Origin: Streptomyces venezuelae
GTDB taxonomy: Bacteria; Actinomycetota; Actinomycetes; Streptomycetales; Streptomycetaceae
Direction: 5' to 3'
Assembly (NCBI RefSeq): GCF_008642275.1
Contig: NZ_CP029189.1
Span: forward strand, 4,872,501 to 4,936,500
DNA length: 64,000 nt
Shown: positions 41,067 through 48,366 of the stretch, piece by piece
How positions within the stretch are numbered: position 1 is the stretch's first letter
How the letters are laid out: each line of letters starts with the position of its first letter
Program-made: the position numbers and the translations under genes
The notes under the pieces: generated by a model
Told to the model about the DNA's origin: nothing
The model's input: only the letters and a program-made list of their open reading frames with translations
The model's database searches: none

Positions 41067-43241
41067 GTGACATCAGCAACGCACTCCTCACCGTTCCCGG
41101 GCGGCCAGGCCTCCGCCGACTCGGCCGACGCGGTGCTCCTGGGCCTCGACCCGGAGCAGCGTGAGGTCGCGACGACCCTGCGCGGGCCGGTGTGCGTGCT
41201 GGCGGGTGCCGGTACCGGCAAGACCCGCGCGATCACCCACCGCATCGCCTACGGTGTCCGGTCCGGGCAGCTCATGCCCGCCAGTGTGCTGGCCGTCACC
41301 TTCACCAACCGCGCCGCGGGCGAGATGCGCGGACGCCTGCGCACCCTGGGCGCGGGCGGGGTCCAGGCTCGCACCTTCCACTCCGCAGCCCTGCGCCAGC
41401 TCCAGTACTTCTGGCCGAAGGCGGTCGGCGGCGAGGTGCCACGGCTGCTGGAACGCAAGATCCAGTTCGTCGCCGAGGCCGGCGCGCGCTGCCGTATCCG
41501 GCTCGACCGCAACGAGCTGCGGGACGTCACGGGCGAGATCGAATGGGCGAAGGTCACCCAGACCGTCCCCGCCGACTACCCGGTGGCCGCCCTCAAGGCG
41601 GGCCGCGAGGCCCCCCGGGACCTGGCCGAGATCGCCCAGATCTACGGGACGTACGAACAGCTCAAGCGCGACCGCGGCATGATCGACTTCGAGGACGTGC
41701 TGCTCCTCACCGTCGGCATCCTCCAGGACCGCCACGACATCGCGGAGCAGATCCGCGGCCAGTACCAGCACTTCGTCGTCGACGAGTACCAGGACGTCAG
41801 CCCGCTCCAGCAGCGGCTGCTGGACCTGTGGCTCGGCGAGCGCGACAGCCTCTGCGTCGTCGGCGACGCCAGCCAGACCATCTACTCCTTCACCGGCGCC
41901 ACCCCCGACCACCTGCTGAACTTCCGCACCCGCTACCCGCAGGCCACGGTGGTCAAGCTGGTCCGCGACTACCGCTCCACCCCGCAGGTGGTCCATCTGG
42001 CCAACGGGCTCCTGAACCAGGCCAAGGGGCGGGCCGCCGAGCACCGGCTGGAGCTGATCTCGCAGCGCGAGACCGGCCCCGACCCCGTCCACACCGAGTA
42101 CGCGGACGAGCCCGCCGAGGCCGAGGGCGTCGCCCACCGGATCCGGGACCTGATCGCCGCGGGCGTCCCGGCGGGCGAGATCGCCGTGCTCTACCGCATC
42201 AACGCCCAGTCCGAGGTCTACGAGCAGGCCCTCGCCGACGCCGGGGTCCCCTACCAGCTGCGCGGAGCCGAGCGGTTCTTCGAGCGCCAGGAGGTCCAGA
42301 GGGCGATCCTCGCGCTGCGCGGAGCCGCGCGCTCCGGCGGCAACGACCCGCTGCTCGACGACGTCGTGGAACTGGGCTCCCAGGTGCGGGCGGTGCTCAG
42401 CTCCACCGGCTGGGCCGCCGAGCCGCCGGCCGGTTCCGGCGCCGTGCGCGACCAGTGGGAATCGCTGGCCGCGCTGGTCCGGCTCGCCGAGGACTTCGCC
42501 CGCGGCCGGCCTGGGGCCACGCTGGCGGACCTCACGATCGAGCTGGACGAGCGCAAGGCCGCCCAGCACGCCCCGACCGTCCAGGGCGTCACCCTGGCCT
42601 CGCTGCACGCGGCGAAGGGTCTGGAGTGGGACTCCGTGTTCCTCGTCGGGCTCACCGACGGCATGATGCCGATCACCTATGCGAAGACCGACGAGCAGGT
42701 CGAGGAGGAACGGCGGCTGCTCTACGTCGGCGTCACCCGGGCGCGGATCCATCTGAGCCTGTCCTGGGCGGTCTCCCGCGCCCCCGGCGGCCGGGCCTCC
42801 AGACGCCCCAGCCGCTTCCTGAACGGCCTGCGGCCGGGCTCCGCGGCCCGGGGAGCCGGAGCGGGCTCCGGGGTCGAACGCGGGGTGCGCAAGCGCGTGC
42901 GCCGCGGTCCGGCGCTCTGCCGGGTCTGCGGCAGGACCCTGACGGAGGCCGGCGAGCTGAAGCTGATGCGCTGCGAGGACTGCCCGTCCGACATGGACGA
43001 AGGCCTGTACGAGCGGTTGCGGGACTGGCGCGCGGTCCAGTCGAAGGAGCAGGGTCTGCCCGCCTACTGCGTCTTCACGGACAAGACACTGATGGCCATC
43101 GCGGAGGCCGCGCCGTCCGAGGCGGGGGAGCTCTCGATGATCTCCGGAGTGGGCGGTCGTAAGCTTGACCGGTACGGAGCCGAGGTCCTGGCCATCTGCG
43201 CAGGTCAGGAGGTTGGGGCTGGGCATCCTGACGACGCGTAG
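41067..43241 (+). CDS. uvrD2: ATP-dependent DNA helicase UvrD2
   Basis: A 724-residue superfamily-1A helicase. Walker A GAGTGKTR near 49-56, VVDEYQDVSP near 236, and the late motif LLYVGVTRAR near 552. The C-terminus has a four-Cys zinc module (CRVC ... CEDC, about 615-640) followed by an HRDC domain (VQSKEQGLPAYCVFTDKTL), the layout that defines UvrD2. In mycobacteria this enzyme is essential and unwinds DNA dependent on the Cys module. The GTG at 41067 follows CAGCAT by 6 nt, so a leaderless start is possible. The wblC promoter begins right after its stop. Confidence 0.94.
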   Translation: MTSATHSSPFPGGQASADSADAVLLGLDPEQREVATTLRGPVCVLAGAGTGKTRAITHRIAYGVRSGQLMPASVLAVTFTNRAAGEMRGRLRTLGAGGVQARTFHSAALRQLQYFWPKAVGGEVPRLLERKIQFVAEAGARCRIRLDRNELRDVTGEIEWAKVTQTVPADYPVAALKAGREAPRDLAEIAQIYGTYEQLKRDRGMIDFEDVLLLTVGILQDRHDIAEQIRGQYQHFVVDEYQDVSPLQQRLLDLWLGERDSLCVVGDASQTIYSFTGATPDHLLNFRTRYPQATVVKLVRDYRSTPQVVHLANGLLNQAKGRAAEHRLELISQRETGPDPVHTEYADEPAEAEGVAHRIRDLIAAGVPAGEIAVLYRINAQSEVYEQALADAGVPYQLRGAERFFERQEVQRAILALRGAARSGGNDPLLDDVVELGSQVRAVLSSTGWAAEPPAGSGAVRDQWESLAALVRLAEDFARGRPGATLADLTIELDERKAAQHAPTVQGVTLASLHAAKGLEWDSVFLVGLTDGMMPITYAKTDEQVEEERRLLYVGVTRARIHLSLSWAVSRAPGGRASRRPSRFLNGLRPGSAARGAGAGSGVERGVRKRVRRGPALCRVCGRTLTEAGELKLMRCEDCPSDMDEGLYERLRDWRAVQSKEQGLPAYCVFTDKTLMAIAEAAPSEAGELSMISGVGGRKLDRYGAEVLAICAGQEVGAGHPDDA

Positions 43242-43291
43242 AAAATCGTCGGAAAAATAGTTTGCACATGCCCAGCGAAGACCCATAGGTT
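43242..43291 (+). promoter_or_regulatory. wblC promoter with AT-rich autoregulatory box
   Basis: A-rich blocks GAAAAT (43241-43246) and GGAAAAATAG (43251-43260) lie directly against a -35 TTGCAC (43262-43267). The -10 is TAGGTT (43286-43291), spacer 18. WhiB7/WblC bound to the principal sigma factor uses its AT-hook to contact such A/T-rich DNA upstream of the -35. The match is by resemblance to known WhiB7-controlled promoters. Confidence 0.65.
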
Positions 43292-43408
43292 CTTAGCAAC
43301 GGAAACGGTGGCTTCTCCGAAGCCCTGGATCCGTGCTGTACTTATCCGAATACGTATGGGACAGGCCCCCGGGCCGAGTCCCCGAGACGCCGAGAGGAGG
43401 CGAGACCA

Positions 43409-43732
43409 GTGACCAGCTTCATGACCTTCACCGAAATGACCGATCGCTCGGTCGACGCTTCCTGCCTGCTCGGTTCCGTCTCCACCCTGGGTACCGGTGT
43501 GTCCGCGATTTCCGCCGACCGCCCCGCCCTGCTGGCGATCCTTCCGGTCAGTGAGCGCAATGAGCGACCGACCAAGGCACCGGTGGCAGTGCTGGCAGCA
43601 GAAGCGCAGGCGCATGGCGCCTATGGATTCGCTGCCGCAGCCGGTGCCGGATCCCAGAAGAAGCAGACGAAGCAGCAGCACCACCTGATGTGGGCCTTCC
43701 GCGGGCTCGAACCCTGGAGTGATCCAGCCTGA
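43409..43732 (+). CDS. uORF in the wblC leader (107 codons)
   Basis: A translated-looking frame inside the long 5' leader of wblC. AGAGGAGG at 43393-43400 lies 8 nt before a GTG, one of the best binding sites in the window. The peptide starts MTSFMTFTEMTDRSVDA, and its tail is rich in Lys and Gln (GSQKKQTKQQHH). Its last codons overlap the left arm of a possible antiterminator (43697-43704), and its TGA lies within a small hairpin (43728-43745). whiB7/wblC genes are known to be controlled by uORF-dependent attenuation that senses ribosome inhibition. This frame is the likely sensor, though only its 3' part or a shorter start may matter. Confidence 0.6.
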   Translation: MTSFMTFTEMTDRSVDASCLLGSVSTLGTGVSAISADRPALLAILPVSERNERPTKAPVAVLAAEAQAHGAYGFAAAAGAGSQKKQTKQQHHLMWAFRGLEPWSDPA

Positions 43733-43756
43733 TCGCATGATCAGGCCGGCGCCTTC

Positions 43757-43799
43757 AGGGCCGCGGAACCCCACCCGGGATCCGCGGCCCTTCTGTTTT
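43757..43799 (+). terminator. wblC leader terminator (attenuator)
   Basis: An 11-bp perfect stem (43757-43767 with 43781-43791) followed by TTCTGTTTT, a classical intrinsic terminator in the wblC leader, 114 nt before the coding start. TTCCGCGG at 43697-43704 can pair with 43761-43768 and so break the terminator stem, giving an antiterminator. Confidence 0.8.
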
Positions 43800-43912
43800 G
43801 TCCCGAACAGGGACGACGGAACGAAGGGGCCACGGGACTGGCAGCCAGGTACCAGCCGAACCCGGCCAACCGGCCGGAACGACTAGCCGAACAAGACGAG
43901 GAAGAAAACACC

Positions 43913-44284
43913 GTGCAACTCGAAGCGCACGCCCCGTCCGTACCGCAGACCCAACTGATCTCCCCGCCCGCAGTCCCGGAGGACCACGCCTTGACCCCGC
44001 TCACCGCGCTGACCGCGCTCGACGACGCCATCGAGAACCTCGGCGTACCCGTCCCCTGCCGTACCTTCGACCCCGAGGTCTTCTTCGCCGAGTCCCCGGC
44101 CGACGTCGAGTACGCCAAGTCCCTCTGCCGCACCTGCCCGCTGGTCGAGGCCTGCCTCGCCGGAGCGGTCGAGCGCCGCGAGCCCTGGGGTGTCTGGGGT
44201 GGCGAGCTGTTCGTCCAGGGTGTCGTCGTCGCCCGCAAGCGTCCCCGTGGCCGTCCGCGCAAGAACCCGGTTGTCGCGGCATGA
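43913..44284 (+). CDS. wblC: WblC/WhiB7 antibiotic-resistance regulator
   Basis: A 123-residue WhiB-like iron-sulfur regulator. The four cluster Cys lie at about 49, 72, 75 and 81 (VPCRTF, SLCRTCPLVEAC). They are followed by the sigma-binding turn GVWGGE and a C-terminal AT-hook (RGRPRKN) that defines the WblC/WhiB7 branch. It turns on resistance genes when ribosomes are inhibited. The GTG follows GAGGAAG. It is preceded by an autoregulated promoter, a uORF and a terminator. The next gene overlaps its stop by 4 nt. Orthologue of S. coelicolor SCO5190 and M. tuberculosis Rv3197A. Confidence 0.94.
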   Translation: MQLEAHAPSVPQTQLISPPAVPEDHALTPLTALTALDDAIENLGVPVPCRTFDPEVFFAESPADVEYAKSLCRTCPLVEACLAGAVERREPWGVWGGELFVQGVVVARKRPRGRPRKNPVVAA

Positions 44285-44610
44285 CCGCCATCGGAACCAT
44301 CGACCGCCCCCTGACGCACGACCCCTTGAAGCAGGCCCTCATGACCTCCTACACCACGAGCGAGCAGCCCCACGGCGCCGCCCACGCAGACTTCATCACC
44401 ACCGGCGCGATCACCTCGCGTCAGAACAGGACCCGCGAAATGCAACTCATCCCAGAAGCCCTGGCTCGCGCCCATATGGACGAGCGCATGCGTGAGGTGG
44501 ACGCCGAGCGTCACGCCGTGCGCCTGGTCGCCGCCCGCCGCATGCAGCGGCGTGCCGAGCGCGTCTCCATGCGCGCCCGGCGTGCGCTGGCCATGGCCGT
44601 CATGCAGTAA
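44281..44610 (+). CDS. Arg-rich hypothetical protein co-transcribed with wblC
   Basis: 109 residues, overlapping wblC by ATGA, so probably translated with it. The last ~57 residues (from MQLIPEALARAHMDERMREV) are a highly basic helix rich in Arg and Met (RRMQRRAERVSMRARRAL) that recurs as a short Streptomyces protein; an internal ATG at 44440 could be the true start. The first half has normal GC3 but no recognised motif. The role is unknown. A nucleic-acid or ribosome-linked function would fit the charge and the wblC context, but this is speculation. A 17-bp terminator follows. Confidence 0.65.
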   Translation: MTAIGTIDRPLTHDPLKQALMTSYTTSEQPHGAAHADFITTGAITSRQNRTREMQLIPEALARAHMDERMREVDAERHAVRLVAARRMQRRAERVSMRARRALAMAVMQ

Positions 44611-44629
44611 GAGCTGAAAGCAGCATCCC

Positions 44630-44665
44630 CCGGGGGGACCGGTCCGCACGGACCGGTCCCCCCGG
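44630..44665 (+). terminator. 17-bp perfect hairpin ending the wblC operon
   Basis: Positions 44630-44646 are perfectly complementary to 44649-44665. It lies 20 nt past the stop of the Arg-rich gene. Confidence 0.75.
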
Positions 44666-44710
44666 TGCGTTGCGCGGGCCTGGCCGCCCGGACGGGGATA
44701 TCGTCTGGAG

Positions 44711-44917
44711 GTGGACCAGCCGACTCCCCGCCCCGGCCCGTCGGGATCCGAGGCCCAGCCCGTCGTCTGCACAGGCTGTGGCGCCAAGTCCCCGGGCGAG
44801 ATCCCACCCACCTGGACCTGCTCCGTGGAGAACGGGACCAGACAGTACTTCTGCGTCGACTGCGCGCGCGCCAACCTCCGGGCGATCGAGGGCAGGCTCG
44901 ACTCGTCCTGGTGGTGA
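44711..44917 (+). CDS. Small zinc-ribbon protein (68 aa)
   Basis: 68 residues with two Cys pairs (VVCTGCGA near 19-24 and YFCVDCAR near 47-52), spaced as a zinc ribbon, and a C-terminal SSWW. Its function is unknown; it may bind nucleic acid or protein. The GTG is 6 nt after TATCGT (44699-44704), so it is likely leaderless, although GGAG also sits right before the start. It is convergent with the ABC1 kinase gene, whose stop lies 14 nt away. Confidence 0.7.
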   Translation: MDQPTPRPGPSGSEAQPVVCTGCGAKSPGEIPPTWTCSVENGTRQYFCVDCARANLRAIEGRLDSSWW

Positions 44918-44930
44918 CGCCCCTACGCGA

Positions 44931-46259
44931 TCACTCGGCGGAGGCGAACCCCGGCAGCCAGGTGTCCAGTTCGTCCCGCAGCCGCACCGTCGCGCCCAGC
45001 TGGCACAGCACCCCGATGGTGCTCAGCGTCACGCGGTGGATCAGCAGATAGGACGGCGGCAGGTTGATCTGCCGGCCCAACTGGTGCGCGGGGGAACGGG
45101 GATCGGCGATCCGCGCAGCCTGGCCGCGCAGCCACGGCCGGGTGAAGGTGAACTCCTCCGCCTCGGCGGGCTCGATGATCGGCTTCAGGTAGTCCAGCAC
45201 CGCGCCGGGATCGAGCTCGACGGACTCCCTCACGAACCCCTCGGCGCGCAGGTGCCCGTAGACCCCCTCGGCGTCACCGTCCAGCGTCATCCGCAGCGAC
45301 CTGCCGATGGGCTTGGGCCAGCCCCCGGGCAGCCGGTCGACCGTGCCGAAGTCCAGGACGCCCAGCCGCGTCCGGCCGTCCGCCCCCGGTATCAGACGGA
45401 AGTTGCCCGGGTGCGGGTCGGCGTGCAGCAGGCCGGTGCGCGCCGGACCCGAGAACAGGAACCCGGCCAGCAGCTGTCCGGCACGATCCCGCTCCTCCTG
45501 CGTCCCGTCGGCTATCACCTCCGACAGCGGGGTCCCTTCCATCCACTCGGTCACCAGCACCTGGTCGCCCTGGTGCACGACGTCCGGCACGACCACGTCC
45601 GGGTCGTCCACGAAGGCGTCCGAGTGGGTCCGCTGGGCCTCGGCCTCCAGCTCGTAGTCGAGCTCCTCCGCGACCCGGTCGCGCAACTCCTTGATCAGCG
45701 GCTTGATCTCCATCCCCGGGATCAGCGGCCCCAGCAGGCCCGCGAACCGGCTCAGCTGCTTCAGGTCCGACAGCAGCGCCTCACCGGCGCCCGGGTACTG
45801 GACCTTGACGGCCACCTGCCGGCCGTCGTGCCACACCGCCCGGTGCACCTGCCCGATCGAGGCCGCCGCGGCCGGCTTGTCCTCGAACTCCTCGAACAGG
45901 TCCCGCCAGTCCGCGCCGAGACGGTCCGTCAGCACCTGGTGCACCGTCGCCGCGGGCAGGGGCGGAGCCGCCTCCTGAAGCTTGGTCAGCGCCGCCCGGT
46001 AGGGCCCGGCGACCTCCTCGGGCAGAGCCGACTCGAAGACCGACAGGGCCTGCCCGAACTTCATGGCACCGCCCTTCAGTTCCCCGAGGGTGCGGAACAA
46101 CTGCTCGGCGGTGCGCTGCTGGAGCTCGCGCGCCACGATCTCCGCGGACTTGCCTCCGATCCGCTTGCCCAGCCCCCACGTGGCCCGGCCCGCCATGCCG
46201 AGCGGCAGCGCGGCCAGCTTGACGGTACGGGTGACCGCCTTCCGGGGAAGATCAGACAT
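44931..46259 (-). CDS. ABC1/UbiB-family atypical kinase
   Basis: 442 residues. ABC1 family hallmarks are clear: a KxGQ-type motif (GGAMKFGQALS near 64-72), AAASIGQVHRA near 134, the ATP-binding Lys in VAVKVQYPG near 154, LLHADPHPGN near 284 and VLDFGTVDR near 308. Related UbiB/Coq8 proteins support quinone biosynthesis through an unusual ATPase/kinase activity; in actinobacteria the substrate is not established. No membrane helix is evident. The ATG at 46259 follows GGAGGGGC. It matches M. tuberculosis Rv3197, adjacent to whiB7 there too. The ThiF-like gene lies 71 nt upstream on the same strand. Confidence 0.92.
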   Translation of the reverse strand: MSDLPRKAVTRTVKLAALPLGMAGRATWGLGKRIGGKSAEIVARELQQRTAEQLFRTLGELKGGAMKFGQALSVFESALPEEVAGPYRAALTKLQEAAPPLPAATVHQVLTDRLGADWRDLFEEFEDKPAAAASIGQVHRAVWHDGRQVAVKVQYPGAGEALLSDLKQLSRFAGLLGPLIPGMEIKPLIKELRDRVAEELDYELEAEAQRTHSDAFVDDPDVVVPDVVHQGDQVLVTEWMEGTPLSEVIADGTQEERDRAGQLLAGFLFSGPARTGLLHADPHPGNFRLIPGADGRTRLGVLDFGTVDRLPGGWPKPIGRSLRMTLDGDAEGVYGHLRAEGFVRESVELDPGAVLDYLKPIIEPAEAEEFTFTRPWLRGQAARIADPRSPAHQLGRQINLPPSYLLIHRVTLSTIGVLCQLGATVRLRDELDTWLPGFASAE

Positions 46260-46330
46260 ACGCCCCTCCAAGTCCCAGACAGCTGCGCCGCGAACGGCGA
46301 TTCAGGAAGGGCTCCGCCGCCCCGACAGCC

Positions 46331-47464
46331 TCAACGCATCCTGTCATGGCTGTCGCGGGCGCCACCCGCCCGATCCTCCTGCGGTGACCCGCCCGCACCG
46401 CAGGGGCAGTCCGGATGCGGGGGGACCGGGGTGGACTCCCAGTGCAGTGCGGGCAGCGCCGCCTCCCAGCGGGAGGCGGTGGACGCGGGCAGCTGTCCGT
46501 CGAGGAAGGCCAGCGCGTGGGCCGCGGCCAGCCCGGCCACCGCCGTGGACAGGCCCAGGTCGCAGGACGCGCCCGCGCGGCGGCGGTGGGCCGAGCGCCA
46601 CTGCACCAGCATCCTCGGCCAGGCCGCGTCCCGGTCCACGCGGTCGCGCTCCATGCACCCCGCGCAGGCCGTCGACCCCGGCAGCACGAGCGGACCCACC
46701 AGCCCCGTCCCCTCCAGCACCCCCGCGTACAGGTGCGGGACGCCCGCGGCGATCCAGTCGGCCGCGGTGTCCGGATCGGGGGCCCAGGCGTGCAGCCCGT
46801 CCCGGGGCGCGACCACCACCAGGGCCAGTCCCGGCTCGGCCCCCTCCTCTTCCCCGGCCCGCGGGCCGGGCCCCGGGGCCGCCCCGCGCACCAGCCTGCC
46901 CGCGGACTCGGCCCGCGGCCGGCCCACACTCCCGGGATCCAGCCCGCCCGGTGCCACGTCCGCCGGCTCCACCCGGCCGCCGTCCAGCACCTCCACCCGG
47001 CCCACGCCGGCTCCCGCCAGGACCGCGGCGATCACCGCCCCCACCCGGCCGCTCCCGCGCACCCGGACCCGTATGGCCCGGCGGGCCGCGATCCCCCGTA
47101 AGTCCCCGCCGGGCTCACGGTGGACCAGGGACAGCGAACCCAGGTCGGGCCCCAGCCGCTCCACGGTCTCCGGATGCCCCCGCAGGGCCTGGGCCCGCGG
47201 GCCGCCCGCCGTGGCGTCGTCGAGCAGCCCCGCCCCGGCCAGCGTCCTGACCACCTCGTCGGCCCGGCCGTCCGGCAGCCCCATCCCCGAGGCCTCGGCC
47301 CGCAGCAGCTCCATCCCCCGGGTGCCGTCGATCCGGTCGATCAGCGTGCCCGTCGCCGTGTCCACGGGGCCCAGCACCACCGCGTGGGCGGGCGTCACCC
47401 CGAACTGAACCGTCTGCAGATCCCGCCATGCCCGCGCCAGCGCCGGCTTCACCTTCGGATACAT
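46331..47464 (-). CDS. ThiF-like/TOMM leader-binding-type protein
   Basis: 377 residues. A winged-helix-like N-terminus (VQFGVTPAHAVVLGPVD) is followed by a ThiF/E1-type nucleotide-binding core with RVRGSGRVGAVIAAVLAGAG near 135-155 and Cys pairs CAGC and CPCG, probably zinc-binding. It resembles the E1-like proteins that bind leader peptides in TOMM/cyclodehydratase systems and M. tuberculosis Rv3196. No YcaO or precursor-peptide gene lies nearby, so a RiPP role is not supported. The ATG at 47464 gives MYPKVKPAL; the binding site is weak. It is probably in one operon with the ABC1 kinase. Confidence 0.75.
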   Translation of the reverse strand: MYPKVKPALARAWRDLQTVQFGVTPAHAVVLGPVDTATGTLIDRIDGTRGMELLRAEASGMGLPDGRADEVVRTLAGAGLLDDATAGGPRAQALRGHPETVERLGPDLGSLSLVHREPGGDLRGIAARRAIRVRVRGSGRVGAVIAAVLAGAGVGRVEVLDGGRVEPADVAPGGLDPGSVGRPRAESAGRLVRGAAPGPGPRAGEEEGAEPGLALVVVAPRDGLHAWAPDPDTAADWIAAGVPHLYAGVLEGTGLVGPLVLPGSTACAGCMERDRVDRDAAWPRMLVQWRSAHRRRAGASCDLGLSTAVAGLAAAHALAFLDGQLPASTASRWEAALPALHWESTPVPPHPDCPCGAGGSPQEDRAGGARDSHDRMR

Positions 47465-47676
47465 GTTCCGACCCCCTCGATATCCGGTGCGCATGCGCGC
47501 CACCCGTTTCCCGCTCTTCCGCAACAGTGCCCGCCCCCCGGAATCCATGCCGGAATTTGTCCACAGGTGCGAGGTATTAGGCATATGAGATGAAGGGAAA
47601 TGGGGTTCCGGAAATCGGCCGCGAATCCCTCGTGTTCGAACCGCGGACGGGCGGGACTTCCGCCACCACGACCGGG

Positions 47677-47688
47677 TACCGTCGTGGC
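47677..47688 (+). promoter_or_regulatory. -10 box giving a probable leaderless start
   Basis: TACCGT at 47677-47682 ends 6 nt before the GTG at 47689, without a ribosome binding site. It supports the shorter start of the metallopeptidase. Confidence 0.45.
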
Positions 47689-48228
47689 GTGTCCGCCGAC
47701 CCACCGCAGCGCGCCGTCGAAGTCCGCCGGAGCGCGCGCCGCCGCAGGACCGTATCCGCCTACCGCGAGGGTGACCGTACGGTCGTGCTCATCCCTGCCC
47801 GGATGTCCGAGGCGGAGGAGCAGCGCTGGGTGGGGGTCATGCTCGACAAGCTGGCCGCCCAGGAGAGCCGGCGCACCTTCGGGGACGCGGAACTCACCGA
47901 GCGGGCCGCGCAGCTGTCCGAGCAGTACTTCGACGGCCGCGCCCGCCCCCGGACGGTCCGCTGGGTCACCAACCAGAACACCCGCTGGGGTTCCTGCACC
48001 CCTGCCGAAGGCAGCATCCGGCTCTCGCACCGGCTCCAGGGGATGCCGGAGTACGTCGTCGACTACGTGCTCCTGCACGAGCTGGCCCACCTCCTCGTAC
48101 CGGGCCACGGGCCCCGCTTCTGGGAGCTGCTGGAGGCCTACCCGCGCACCGAGCGGGCCCGCGGCTACCTGGAGGGCGTGGTCGCCGCCGAGCGGCTGCC
48201 GAAGGTCCCCGCCGCCCGCGAGGAATGA
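47689..48228 (+). CDS. YgjP-like (DUF45) metallopeptidase
   Basis: 179 residues, YgjP/UPF zincin family. The zinc site is LLHELAHLLVPGHGPRFW (HExxH plus a third His, near 125-140), and the family motif NQNTRWGSC lies near 95. Relatives are treated as metal-dependent hydrolases of unknown substrate. The GTG at 47689 was chosen for its -10 box 6 nt upstream; an in-frame ATG at 47590 would add 33 residues of unlikely sequence. It is transcribed divergently from the ThiF-like gene. Confidence 0.88.
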   Translation: MSADPPQRAVEVRRSARRRRTVSAYREGDRTVVLIPARMSEAEEQRWVGVMLDKLAAQESRRTFGDAELTERAAQLSEQYFDGRARPRTVRWVTNQNTRWGSCTPAEGSIRLSHRLQGMPEYVVDYVLLHELAHLLVPGHGPRFWELLEAYPRTERARGYLEGVVAAERLPKVPAAREE

Positions 48229-48366
48229 CCCCGCCGGCCCGCAGGCCGCCCCGCGTGCCGCACGCAGTGTTTTGTACCGGGTCGGTACCGGCTTGGCCGG
48301 ATGTCGGCAATTGCCGTTAGCCTGAGCGCCACGCATTCACAGTCGGGATGGGGGACGGTCGTACGT

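Noticed and set aside
43333..43554. Alternative uORF in the wblC leader starting at 43333
   Set aside because: No ribosome binding site; the frame at 43409 has a strong one and reaches the terminator region.
46331..47464. ThiF-like gene considered as part of a RiPP (TOMM) cluster
   Set aside because: No YcaO, precursor peptide, protease or transporter nearby; position matches a conserved actinobacterial housekeeping block.
48301..48366. 22-residue extension of the TerD-AIM24 protein
   Set aside because: TerD domains begin at the MAREF-like start; the extension is not TerD-like.
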